Source: Pseudeuparius sepicola (Eukaryota; Arthropoda; Insecta; Coleoptera; Anthribidae). From it: DNA of 64,000 nt. Shown one piece after another: positions 45,007 through 55,850 of the stretch. The position numbers and the translations under genes are program-made. The DNA is taken from the NCBI GenBank assembly GCA_963920635.1, contig OY987299.1:127411373-127475372 (forward strand), written 5' to 3'. The notes beneath the pieces were generated by a model that saw only the letters and a program-made list of their open reading frames with translations, was not told the origin of the DNA and ran no database searches. The first letter of the stretch is position 1. Each line of letters opens with the position of its first letter.

Positions 45007-45240
45007 TGGTTTTAGATTTAGCGCAGAGGAACGAAGTTAATTTATCCATTTCATTTAAAGTTAAGAACTTTATAAATATGTCGTAGTTTTTCGGATGAAT
45101 ATATAGATATTAAATTTCATGTAAGTATATTTTTGTTGTTTTATTTACTTCTCAAACTAACCCCCCCCCCCAAAACTAAATCCTGGCTACGCCCGTGACG
45201 CAAATGATACGTACGCAAGTAAGACGACACCGGTGATACA

Positions 45241-46935
45241 AGAAGCAGTTATAAACACTTTTCCACAATTTTCTCTTACAATTTCCCAACCTTACATTTT
45301 TTTATTTATTTATTGCATGAATAATTATTCTTTTTTTGAAAATTAAACAAAATTAACGATACCCCAACAAGAATTTCGAGGTTAAACGTTTCAGAATAAC
45401 AGAGAGAGCAGGAACGATAAAACAGGATCGAAACAAGGTAAGTCCGCTACCAAGAAAATATAGAAGCATTGAATCGCTGCCGAACCGAGGGCAGCGATAG
45501 CTAACGCTATCTGTCATTTCTGCCCGTTCAATGCACGTTGACGTAAATCGCTGGCAGCGATTACAGATTTGGGAGTGCATTGAACGAAACCACTTAGGTA
45601 TAATGGAACGCTTCGCGTTTCCAAAAATATACAACGTCACAGAAAAACAGCATCGCTGGCTGTTTTTCTGTGACAACATGCTGTTGTGATTATAGGCAAA
45701 GGCGTATGCTACATTTTGGACAAAAAGAGGGTGCCTAATTTTCTTATTTTTTTGAATGTATATTTTGCTTGACGCTATTTCCCGATATCTAAAACGAATA
45801 AATCATGACTGTAGTCCCGGCTAACTTAATCACCACACGACAACACGCATTGTTCGTGCCGTTGTTATAAATTGCTAATAATTAAGAATTCAAAACCGCG
45901 CGGTGCTGCTTTTAGAAACCTTATTCACACTAGAAAAAAGAATATAACGAACGGTGATTTTGTATAAAACATAATGTATAAACAAACAAATCACGCATGG
46001 GTTGCCCAATCATATCCTTGCACAGTTATACCTTTATTTAAACAAATATTTGACTAACTTCAGTGGCGGCTTGTCAGGCCAACTCTAACGGAGATTATAA
46101 AAAAACGCATTTATACAAAAAAAAATACATTAGGGATTATATTATCAAAACTCATATTTCGGTTCATTTATGGTGGGATTAAAATTTAAAGGCGGACGCC
46201 TATGGTTTCTGTCAGCCTACCCGCACCCCTACCAGCGTCCAGAGATATATAGTCCTCCTTACGGCAGAATGCGTGCGACGTAAGGGGGAAGAACTCGCAA
46301 ATATTATAGAATTAGTCACAGTTCAGGGGCGTAGCTCAATTTTGTGTAACTCTGACTTAATTTTCATATAATTGTTATTTAATTTATTGTTAATATTATT
46401 GTTAACGGTGATGCCTTAGACCTTAGACTATGGAGGAAGGCAAACCCTTATATCATTGGCAATTATTTCTCATGCTTGAGAATGCAACGTTTTTCCCTGT
46501 TTACTCATTTTGCACACGTTAACTCCCGAACATACGAAACGCCACTGAGCTCTCTGAGCTGGCGGAAAAAACTTGCCAGCGGCCTAAAAAATGAGGTCTG
46601 TGTGGTAGACCAAATACGCAGTTAACTTTACGTACTATATAGAAACAGGCACAAAACGCGTTGGCTAACTGCTTTTGTCAGCCGACTGCTTGGTAGAAGT
46701 GCTGTGTTGCCGTATTTCAAAGGCGATGATAGACGCGACGATGTTGAAGAAAATATAATAGGTGTTTTATCACACCGCGTTAAAAATAAATGATAAACAA
46801 AAATAGGTAAGTGGTCCCGTGATGCGAGCTTTATTTTTTCGGTACAACAGAGTTCAGAAATTCGGCTTCAATATGATATATGATATTCGCCAATCAATAA
46901 CGACTACTCGTATAGGAAATCTCGCAACGGTTCCC
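45241..46935. other. Unassigned stretch with a strong short hairpin
   Basis: GTCACAGAAAAACAGC/GCTGTTTTTCTGTGAC at 45636-45674 is a perfect 16-bp stem with a 7-nt loop. The minus frame at 45353-45679 ends in it and is not recognised. CpG content is raised at 45470-45680 and 46540-46760. No gene was supported. Confidence 0.4.
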
Positions 46936-47172
46936 GCATTCTTTAGAAACGTTTTCTTTCGTGCTTTGGACTATAGTAATAAGTCCGGGCACTCGGCCTT
47001 GTGTAAACACACGTTTCCCTCTTGCCCCCTCCCGCTCCCTTCCTCATCGAGCCGATCGATATCTTATAATATAAAAAAATAAGCTGTTCACAGTGTAGCT
47101 GAAAGCGGTTCGTTCGCATTCTACCGGGTGCGCGCAAAATATTACCGCAAAATAATATTACCGACCGACCGT
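46936..47172. promoter_or_regulatory. CpG-rich leader upstream of the THAP-like exons
   Basis: Mixed-composition DNA directly upstream of the THAP-like exon at 47173, so it could hold its promoter. No TATA box stands out. Confidence 0.25.
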
Positions 47173-47702
47173 GACTGTGTTGTAGTGATGCGTAGTAACA
47201 TTTTTTACTGCAGTGCGGATGGCCGTAAAACCAGTTCAAAAGACTATATTACCTTTTTTCATTTCCTAAAGACCCTGAAAGGTATAAGATTGAGTTTGAG
47301 CTACCGACCTTCAAAAATTAAGACATTTATATGTGACATTTGAATACCTACTTAGGTATTAATTGAAGAATAATATAGATATAATATTAAAATATTGAAA
47401 ATTAGAAGGTGCCAGCAATGGAAGATTGCCTTAGGTTCATCGGAGAACATAAATTTGCGAATATTCCACCTAAAGAGGCATATAAACCTATAAGAATTTC
47501 AATTTGCAAGGCACATTTTGATGATCAGTCATTCACTTCGTCCGGAAAACGTTTAGTAAAAACTGCTGTCCCCTCGGCTGTCCCGTTAAGATTATTGCCA
47601 GAAGCTTATGGTAAGACGCATGTTTGTGTAGACACGTATGCGTAATATTTTGTTCTGTATTGTTTATGTCAATTTAAATATCAAAATATTTACTACAGGA
47701 TG
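47173..47702 (+). pseudogene. THAP-domain gene remnant, at least two exons
   Basis: First part, about 47187-47285: from the ATG near 47187 the frame gives CSADGRKTSSKDYITFFHF, and after a one-base shift FPKDPER, matching the first half of a THAP domain (one of the two first Cys seems lost). A GTATAAG donor-like site follows at about 47282. Second part, about 47406-47609: CLRFIGEHKFANIPP, then ISICKAHFDDQSF and GKRLVKTAVPSAVPL. This holds the Cys-x2-His zinc pair and the AVP motif of the second half of THAP. It ends at GGTAAGA (47609), with a possible acceptor (TACTACAG) near 47698 followed almost at once by a stop. Exon phases do not match cleanly. AATAAA lies near 47800. It is either a decayed gene or a transposon-derived fragment. 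Confidence 0.55.
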
Positions 47703-47841
47703 AAAAAGTAGATATGATTAGTTTAACTCTTTGTCGTTAAATATTTATTTGTTATTTATGTTTTTGTCTGCATTATGTTTTGTTAGGCTTTATTAAAAAT
47801 AAACGTAAAACATAAAAAAATGCATTTTTATTCATGTTCCA

Positions 47842-48008
47842 ACCAAAGTCTACAAATATACTTACCTACTAATTATGTAGATTCTGGTAACAGCTACCTT
47901 GTATTTTAATTTAACTGTACCTAACAAAAACTAACGGTATACTTACCTACACAAATAATGTTGTACCAAAGTCTACAAATAGGTATACAATATTTGTAGA
48001 CTTTGGTA
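47842..48008. mobile_element. Small MITE-like unit
   Basis: ACCAAAGTCTACAAATA occurs at 47842 and 47965 directly and at 47992-48008 in inverse, forming a perfect 17-bp terminal hairpin at 47965-48008. No coding sequence. Confidence 0.55.
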
Positions 48009-49559
48009 AATAATGGAAAGTCAATATAAACCTGCCCCCGTATAACTAGCTTGACGCCGATTTCGTTTAGTTTCCCTCGCAAATGCAAAGCGTGCGGGGT
48101 GACGTTGATTTACGACCGGACGAAAAAAAAATGTCGGCTTTTCCGAGAGATCAAAGGAGTGAGCCGACTTTGGTATTTCTAGACTTTGCCCCTACTGCGG
48201 CTACTGCTTAAATACAAGTAAATCGGTATATCATAGCCCAGAAACAAAATATAATAAAATTGACAAGATACCACGTAAAAACAGTAGTAAATATTTGTTT
48301 GCGACCCCATAATCACCATATTTTAATATATGATATCGTGTACACTGAACAGGGTGTTCCAAATTTCCTGTTAGTAAAGAAATGTTTCCATAAATATTTG
48401 ATAATTTGCAATATTTTTTGACGCCATTTAGCGGGTATTTATTGAGTTTTTTAGTTACAGGGGAACTTGAAACAAACTTATTAAACGAGAAATTTTGCGT
48501 TCAGATTCACATAAAAAACAATACCTTGAACGTTAACTCAAAACGAACTTTATGACTGCTTTTATTTCTTCGAAAATATTTTAATTTTAACACCAAACTT
48601 TTATAAACATAACTTACTTTTTTCAAATAGCAGCTTAAATACAAATAATGGCCCTGTGATTGCTATAGTTGAATTTATTTTTGAAAAATTAAGGGCAGTC
48701 TTATCTTCCATAATAACATTTTAATATGAAAGCTACGGAAAGGGCACTCTTCCAAAAAAATTAGTTAAATAATTTTTCATTAAAAGTAGGTAGCTGCGCA
48801 AGGATATATTTAGGCAACCCATGTGCGATTAGTTATTTTATATATTATCTTTTATACTATAATATGAATTTCATAGTTATTTACTTCGTTTATTTGGAAC
48901 GAAAAATGATATCAGTTAAGTTAAAAAATAAAAATAATAAAAATAATACAAATCAATCTATGGTCTACCTATATCTTTAAGAGTCCGAAACTTAGCAGTA
49001 GTGGACAGTGAACACTTAATTTGATACAGTCTGCAGGGTAAATCACTTTTAATTTTTAAAATCCTTACTGAGCCGAGATATAAATAAAATAAAACTGTTT
49101 TGAATGATAAAATTTTTTCACAAAGAATAAATGCAATGGTGCTCATTTCTTATATTCTCCACAAATACATATGTCAAGAGCTAAGAATTGAACAGCAACC
49201 GAAGTTTTGGTATAGTGTGAATAGAACTTCTAGTGCCACACCATTCCACGTAGGTAAGCACATCATAAATAACACCGTAAATCGAGTTATAATTAACACA
49301 TGTGAATGTGCACGCGATCGGGAAAAAGCGCCAGCGCAAAAACCAGATTTTAAATTGTTCATTGTGGGTTTTCTGCGGTTATTTTTTTAAGGGCACAGAG
49401 GCAGGGTGAGTTGTTGCGTTCGGTATTTTCTAGTTATCCATGCTTGTGAAGTGGATTACTATGGTAATGTTTTCTATTGGTTAAGGGTTAAGGTGTTCTA
49501 TTACTAGCAAATTATTAGAGTAAATTTAGACATTATTTTCTTTGAAACTTTGTTTTTAT
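48009..49559. other. Unassigned stretch
   Basis: CpG-richer part at 48050-48180. ACAGGGTGTTCCAAATT at 48349-48365 resembles the transposon end at 63839. A-rich microsatellite near 48926-48955. Small frames at 49100-49390 and 49174-49362 overlap on opposite strands and are not supported. Confidence 0.35.
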
Positions 49560-49699
49560 AAAATCATCAAATTTCTCGATATGCAAGAGCTGTCCTAGGC
49601 TAGCAACTGAAGTATTAGAAGGAGAAGTCACAATAAAAGTTAATATCATCTGGTGTGTCCGCATAAAAAACTTTTATATTGATTATGTATGAAATCATC

Positions 49700-50125
49700 A
49701 ATTTAAATACTTTGAATTTATTTGTCCTGAAACCTTCACTATAGTGCACAACATCAACAGTTCCTCTGCCCAGCGGAGACTGATTGTTTTTCTCTCTCCC
49801 CACAACTTGTCAAAATTTTCTGTCGACCATTACGCACATAACAATAGAAGCGGAAGTCCTGTTTGCATTCCACGTTTCAATTCAATTCTCAATGCATTTT
49901 ATATCAGCTGTCGACACACTTTCGATTGGCTTCAATGGGCACGCGCTCAAAGAGCAGCACATCGCGACAGACGAGGAATGTTTATTCTGACACGTCAACG
50001 GCGACAAATTTAAAATTAATTTATATTGCGCCATTCCGAACCAACTACGGATCGAATCGAATTGAGACTCGAGGACTCGACGGGAATTTTAAGTGTTCGC
50101 TCGGCGGTTGATTTGATAGCCCGGA
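49700..50125. repeat. CpG-rich block, left copy of a long-period duplication
   Basis: 49855-50110 aligns with 53020-53290: both contain tgcattttatat, gctgtc, actttcgattgg, ggcgacaaatttaaaatt and aatttatat in the same order. The match extends left through a cccagcg.aga...gtttttctct block (49776 on and 52926 on). CpG-rich and without a conserved frame: three plus-strand frames here do not persist in the other copy, so I read it as non-coding. Confidence 0.7.
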
Positions 50126-50140
50126 AGGAAACTTTGCGCG

Positions 50141-52345
50141 GTGAAATGAGATTTGTAATTTATCGTAACAGATGGCCCAAACTTGACATATATAAATGTT
50201 TCTAACCTAAGATAATTTAGACGGTTTCGCTAATCAATGTAGTTTTTGACAATTTTCTGGTGTCAAGTGTGGGGAATATGGAGAACTAAATTTTCTGGTG
50301 TCAGGTGTGGGGAATACGGAGAAATAAAGTCATTCATGAAACAGGACTCCAAGATTTCATCTAACAAGCGGTAAAAGATTTTAGTATTTTCCACTCCTCG
50401 AAATAATAATTTTTCCCTTGCGCGGTGAAATGAGGTTTGTAATTTATCGTAACAGATGGCCTAAAATGTTTCTCACCTAAGATAATTTAAACGGTTTCGC
50501 TAATCAATGCAGTTTTTGGACAATTTTCTGGTGTCAGGTGTGGGGATTATGGAGAACTAAAGTCATTCATAAAAACAAGACTCCGAGATTCCATCTAACA
50601 AGCGGGAAAATATTTCAGTGTTTTCCACTTCTCGAAACAAATAATTTTACCCTTGCACGGCGAAATGAGGTTTATAATTTATCGTAACAGATGGCCTAAT
50701 CTTGATATATATAAATATTTCTAACCTAAGATAATTTAAACGGTTTCGCTAATCAAGGCAGTTTTTGACAATTTTCTGGTGTCAGGTGTGGGGATTATGG
50801 AGAACTAAAGTCATTCATAAAAACAAGACTCCGAGATTTCATCTAACAAGCGGGAAAATATTTCAGTGTTTTCCACTTCTCGAAACAAATAATTTTACCC
50901 TTGCACGGTGAAATGAGGTTTATAATTTATCGTAACAGATGGCCTAAACTTGATATATATAAACGTTTCTAACCTAAGATAATTTAAACGGTTTCGCTAA
51001 TTAATGCAGTTTTTGACAATTTTCTGGTGTCAGGTGTGGGGATTATGGAGAACTAAAGTCATTCATAAAAACAAGACTCCGAGATTTCATCTAACAAGCG
51101 GGAAAATATTTCAGTGTTTTCCACTTCTCGAAACAAATAATTTTACCCTTGCACGGTGAAATCAGGTTTATAATTTGGCGTAACAGATGGCCTATACTTG
51201 ATAAATGTTTCTAACCTAAGATAACGGTTTTGATAGTCCATGCAGTTTTTGTCCATTTTCTAGTGTCAGGTGTGGGGACATGGGGAAGTTAAGTCATTCA
51301 TTAAAACAAGACTCCTAGAATTTATCTAACAAGCGGGAAATGGCTTCAGTATTTTCCACTTCTCGAAACAAATAATTTTACCCTTGCACGGTGAAATGAG
51401 GTTTATAATTTATCGTAACAGATGGCCTAAACTTGATATATATAAACGTTTCTAACCTAAGATAATTTAAACGGTTTCGCTAATTAATGCAGTTTTTGAC
51501 AATTTTCTGGTGTCAGGTGTGGGGATTATGGAGAACTAATGTCATTCATAAAAACAAGACTCCGAGATTTCATCTAACAAGCGGGAAAATATTTCAGTGT
51601 TTTCCACTTCTCGAAACAAATAATTTTACCCTTGCACGGTGAAATCAGGTTTATAATTTGGCGTAACAGATGGCCTATACTTGATAAATGTTTCTAACCT
51701 AAGATAACGGTTTTGATAGTCCATGCAGTTTTTGTCCATTTTCTAGTGTCAGGTGTGGGGACATGGGGAAGTTAAGTCATTCATTAAAACAAGACTCCTA
51801 GAATTTATCTAACAAGCGGGAAATGGCTTCAGTATTTTCCACTTCTCGAAACAAATAATTTTACCCTTGCACGGCGAAATGAGGTTTATAATTTATCGTA
51901 ACAGATGGCCTAAACTTGATATATATAAATATTTCTAACCTAAGATAATTTAAACGGTTTCGCTAATCAATGCAGTTTTTGATAATTTTCTGGTGTCAGG
52001 TGTGGGGATTACAGAGAACTAAAGTCATTCATAAAAACAAGACTCCGAGATTTCATCTAACAAGCGGGAAAATATTTCAGTGTTTTCCACTTCTCGAAAC
52101 AAATAATTTTACCCTTGCACGGTGAAATCAGGTTTATAATTTAGCGTAACAGATGGCCTAAACTTGATAAATGTTTCTAACCTAAGATAACGGTTTCGAT
52201 AGTCCATGCAGTTTTTGTCCATTTTCTAGTGTCAGGTGTGGGGACATGGGGAAGTTAAGTCATTCATTAAAACAAGACTCCTAGAATTTATCTAACAAGC
52301 TGGAAATGGCTTCAGTATTTTCCACTTCTCGAAACAAATAATTTT
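50141..52345. repeat. Tandem array, nine units of about 235-248 bp with A/B higher order
   Basis: Unit starts (gtgaaatgag or variant) are at 50141, 50425, 50660, 50908, 51156, 51391, 51639, 51874 and 52112. Type A units (about 248 bp) contain TTGATATATATAAA and TTTAAACGGTTTCGCTAAT. Type B units (about 235 bp) have GAAATCAGG, lack those words and read TGATAGTCCATGCAG. From 50908 on the order is A-B-A-B-A-B. The first two dimers (50908-51390 and 51391-51873) are almost identical and of equal length (483 bp). Every unit has the words GTGTCAGGTGTGGGGA and CTAACAAGCGGGAAA. Confidence 0.92.
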
Positions 52346-52426
52346 TCCCTTAGATAAGGTATTTTGAAACAAAATAAAACTTATGATATCCTAGAAATTT
52401 GCTTTTCTAACAAGAGTAATGAAACA

Positions 52427-52574
52427 TTGGGTGCAATCACCGTTACCAAGTTAAGGAAGCTCTTGTAAGCAGGTTGATGTATCTGTCTTTATTTTACACG
52501 TAGAAAAATTGAGACAACGTCTCTAACTGTCACCAAGCGCATGCATGCGCCTTGGTAACGGTGGTTGCGTCCAT
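52427..52574. mobile_element. Small TIR element, about 148 bp
   Basis: TTGGGTGCAATCACCGTTAC at the left and the inverse ending GTAACGGTGGTTGCGTCCA at the right. A second palindrome ACCAAGCGCATGCATGCGCC lies just inside the right end. It follows the last satellite unit. Confidence 0.65.
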
Positions 52575-52699
52575 TATAGACATGAAAATTTTTCATTTTA
52601 AAATGTAATTCACTCTAGTGTTAGAGACAAGGCGTCAGCACACGTCATATTAAACCCAATTAACACACTCTAGAGGTGGATATTAAATAGAAGAACTCG

Positions 52700-53300
52700 C
52701 ACAAAATTTCTTATTATCTCTTGTTAAATTCGCAAAGAATGTTGAGACCACGTTCATGTATGCATTTACAATGCGATTCAATAATTTTAGTTTTTAAACA
52801 ATTTTCTAACTGGTAACAGGTGTGGGAAATATGTAAGAGCCATGAAGGACGCAGCACACATACTATTTATATCAATCAACATAAAAATATAGAAATGGGT
52901 GTTAAACCGAAGAATTCCTAGTCCTTTCCCAGCGAAGATGGCTGTTTTTTCTCTTCTCTTACATGTCGAAAACCTGAATCTTACACCGGGCCCGTAAAAA
53001 TATATGACATGTCGTCGAACCGGGATACCCCGTTTGCATTCGCCACGATTTACTATTCAATGTTCAATGCATTTTATATTAGCTGTCAACAGACTTTCGA
53101 TTGGGACTACGCGGCTCTAATGCAAATTCGCAGGAGGCGCAGCACTCAGTGACAGTCGCCGCATGTTTATTCGGTCACGTGAACGGCGACAAATTTAAAA
53201 TTAATTTATATCGGGCCATTCCGGCCATAAAACCAACTATACGGATCGGATCGAGAGTTTGAGAACTTGAGTGGAATTTTAAGCGTTTGCTGTGTGGTTT
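52700..53300. repeat. Right copy of the CpG-rich block with satellite-related flanks
   Basis: 53020-53290 pairs with 49855-50110. To its left, 52790-52830 has caattttctaactggtaaca then ggtgtggg, the satellite core in diverged form, so the block and the satellite are parts of one longer ancestral unit. Confidence 0.65.
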
Positions 53301-54721
53301 GGAATTTATCGTAACAAATGCTCTAAACTTGGAATTTGAGATAGCAAGTGTAAATTTATTCTAACGTAAGATAAATGAAAAGGTCGCGTTAATCATTGTA
53401 GTTTCTAGAAAAGTTTTGTAACAAATGGTGTCAGGTGTGGGGAGCATAATAAATTAAAATTGCGACAAATCATACATAAAAATAGACGCAGACATTTCAT
53501 ATGACTGGCGGAGAAAATTTTCGGTATTTTCTACTTGCTAGTTATATTTTTTTATTATTTTTGTTACATTAACAAAGTTAGCAAAAGGAGATTAAGGATA
53601 TGATTCATAGATATTTGTATGTATTCATCCTGAAACCGTTAGTATAGTGTGAATCTATGGCCGGGCCTAACATAGGAAAAATTAATCGCTGTCGCTATTA
53701 TATTTGTCATCGCAGCTTCTAGACAATTTTCTAATTGATATTAGGTGTGGGGTTCTTGCGGTTGATTGTTATGTGTAAAATTAGACATACCTCATGTGAA
53801 TAGTTCAGAGAAATTTCAGTATTTTCTAGTCATAACAAGAAGGCAAGTTAATATCACTGTTTCGAAAGATGACAAAGTTATGAATTACTATCATTTATGA
53901 AACCTTCCTTATAATGAAAAACATTAACAGTTTGAAATTTAACGTGATAAACACATTAAACTACTATTTATTATATAAAAAAAAAAACGCTGGCTTGAAA
54001 AACTATTGCGATGATTCCTCACAACCCAGCACACAATTATTACAATGCAATTTCTAATTTTTTTATTATTTTTGTTAGATTAACAAAGTTAGCAAAAGGA
54101 GATTAAGGATATGATTCACAGATATTTGTATGTATTCATCCTGAAACCGTTAGTATAGTGTGAATCTATGGCCGGGCCTAACATAGGAAAAATTAATCGC
54201 TGACGCTATTATATTTGTCATCCCAGCTTCTAGACCATTTTCTAATTGATATTAGGTGTGGAGTTCTTGTTGTTGATTGTTATGTGTATAATTAGGCATA
54301 CCTCATGTGAATAGTTCAGAGAAATTTCAGTATTTTCTAGTTATAAAAAGAAGGCAAGTTAATATCACTGTTTCGAAAAATGACAAAGTTATGAATTACT
54401 ATAAAAAACCTGGCTTGAAAAACTATTACGATGATTCCTCACAACCCAGCACACAATTATTACAATGCAATTTCTATTTTTTCTATTATTTTTGTTACAT
54501 TAACAAAGTTAGCAAAAGGAGATTAAGGATATGATTCATAGATCTTTGTATGGTATTCACCCTGAAACCTTTAGTATAGTGTGAATCTATGACCGGGCCT
54601 AACATAGGAAAAATTAATCGCTGTCGGTATTATATTTGTCATTGCAGCTTCTAGACAATTTTCTAATTGGTATCAGGTGTGGGGTTCTTGTTGTTGATTG
54701 TTATGTGTAAAATTATACGTA
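53300..54721. repeat. Second tandem array, about 510-bp unit, three copies
   Basis: Copies start with ttattatttttgtta near 53551, 54062 and 54482. Each holds ccgggcctaacataggaaaa, a diverged satellite core (tctagacaattttctaattg then ggtgtgg) and, in the first two, cctcatgtgaatagttcaga and cacaacccagcacacaatt. The second copy lacks about 85 bp. The third is split by a transposon at 54722-55353 and resumes after it to about 55620. The segment at 53300-53500 is another diverged satellite unit. Confidence 0.85.
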
Positions 54722-55353
54722 TAGTCAAATTATTTTAAGAAGTCCTTACTGGGACTGTCAATTGGTAATTTCGCCATCCTAAGTTGGCATTAATGCAGCA
54801 ACCGGGTCATAAGTCCAGGTCAGTAACGAGCTCATTTACACAATGAATAACTACTAATAACACGAACAAGAACAACACAGATAACGGAAAAACTCACGAA
54901 ACGTAGAAAACCCACGAATATTTTCAATGCCCAAAGTTTGAACCCTTTTGAACGATCCGGAAAACCTTCACGGTCACTTCACAACACCGAAATAAAATTT
55001 GCCTGAGTACGCACCAGTCGCACCACAGACGCAGCCGCCAGTAGCTGATTATACCAAAATACCAAATTGAAAGTGTTTCCATGACGTTTGAAATTATTAT
55101 TAAAATGAGTTGTAGTATTAGTTATTTTTATTTGTAGAGGCATAAACCTGATTGCAATAGGGTTATTATTTTATTATGTTCTTTTTTTCGTATCACTTGG
55201 GTAACTTTTCACATCATAAATCAACGAGAGACGTCATTAACTGGTTGAGACACATATACCAATGCTATACCCATGGTTAACAGAAAATTCCTAGGGATTT
55301 TGTGGAGAATGTCATCTGACAAAATCGGGACTTCTTACAGTAATCGGGGTATA
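54722..55353. mobile_element. Non-coding dispersed element, copy 2, inside the tandem array
   Basis: Colinear with 24039-24641. The array unit reads AAAATTAGACATACCTCATG when uninterrupted; here the element lies between AAAATTATA and TACCTCATG, so it inserted after the array formed. The small open frame at 55273-55464 crosses the junction and is not a gene. Confidence 0.85.
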
Positions 55354-55619
55354 CCTCATGTGAATAGTTCACAGAAATTTCAGTATTTTCTAGTTATAAC
55401 AAGAAGGCAAGTTAATATAACTATTTCGAAAAATGACAAAGTTATGAATTACTATCATTTATGAAACCTTCCTTATAATGAAAAACAACAACAGTTTGAA
55501 ATTTAACGTGACAAATGCTCAAAACTACTATTTATTATATATAAAAAAAAACGCTGGCTTGAAAAACTATTGCGATGATTCCTCACAACCCAGCACACAA
55601 TTCTTACAATGCAATTTCT

Positions 55620-55840
55620 AAAATTGCCCAACCGCACCGCATTTCTAGACACACCACCATATGTGTGAGTTCGCCCTAGGCCCCCGGGCACAATAAAATC
55701 TCGTTCCAAGGCCGACTGTAATATTCCCGGAACCGCGATGCTCAGTTGTTCCGCGTTTGGGGTAAGCCCCGGATTAGGGCGTTGGCGCGGCCTACTACGC
55801 TTCGCGTTCAACCGTTTTCACCTCAACGTCGTCATATAGA
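55620..55840. promoter_or_regulatory. CpG-rich island inside the repeat region
   Basis: About 220 bp with many CpGs and no matching second copy. A minus frame at 55503-55811 runs through it and into repeats. The island may be regulatory or a GC-rich transposon piece. Confidence 0.25.
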
Positions 55841-55850
55841 GGTAGGTACT

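Larger units (their letters stand above)
44115..45197 (+). mobile_element. hAT element copy 3, longest copy, with internal promoter
   Basis: Same family as copies 1 and 2 but in the opposite orientation. The right terminus GGCTACGCCCGTG-type end is at 45197. The left side starts only at a poly-C tract (about 44115), so the left terminus is lost. Compared with copies 1 and 2 it has about 460 extra bp (44265-44723) between GCAGCCGAA and TGCCTACCCC, where the others simply read GCAGCCGAACTTGCCTACCCC. The extra block has a promoter and a short coding start. Copy 3 lacks the 2-bp frameshift of the other copies. Confidence 0.85.
43228..45240. mobile_element. TIR element with repeated TTTGCGTAC motifs, split by hAT copy 3
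   Basis: The left end contains TTATTTGCGTACGTATCATT (about 43241-43260) and further ATTTGCGTAC/ACTTGCGTAC copies near 43262, 43288 and 43350. The inverse (AATGATACGTACGCAAGTAA) is at 45204-45223. The hAT right terminus at 45197 sits directly against this right end. The interior (43380-44110) has no recognised gene. The AT-rich stretch at 42861-43227 before it holds nothing I can name. Confidence 0.55.

Noticed and set aside
45353..45679. 108-codon minus frame as a gene
   Set aside because: Its start lies in a perfect hairpin and the product has no recognised family.
49744..50111. Overlapping plus frames as a small gene
   Set aside because: The homologous block at 53.0-53.3 kb does not keep any of the frames.
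50141..52345. Regular repeats as a CRISPR array
   Set aside because: Units are 235-248 bp with no short repeat and unique spacers; this is eukaryotic tandem repeat DNA.
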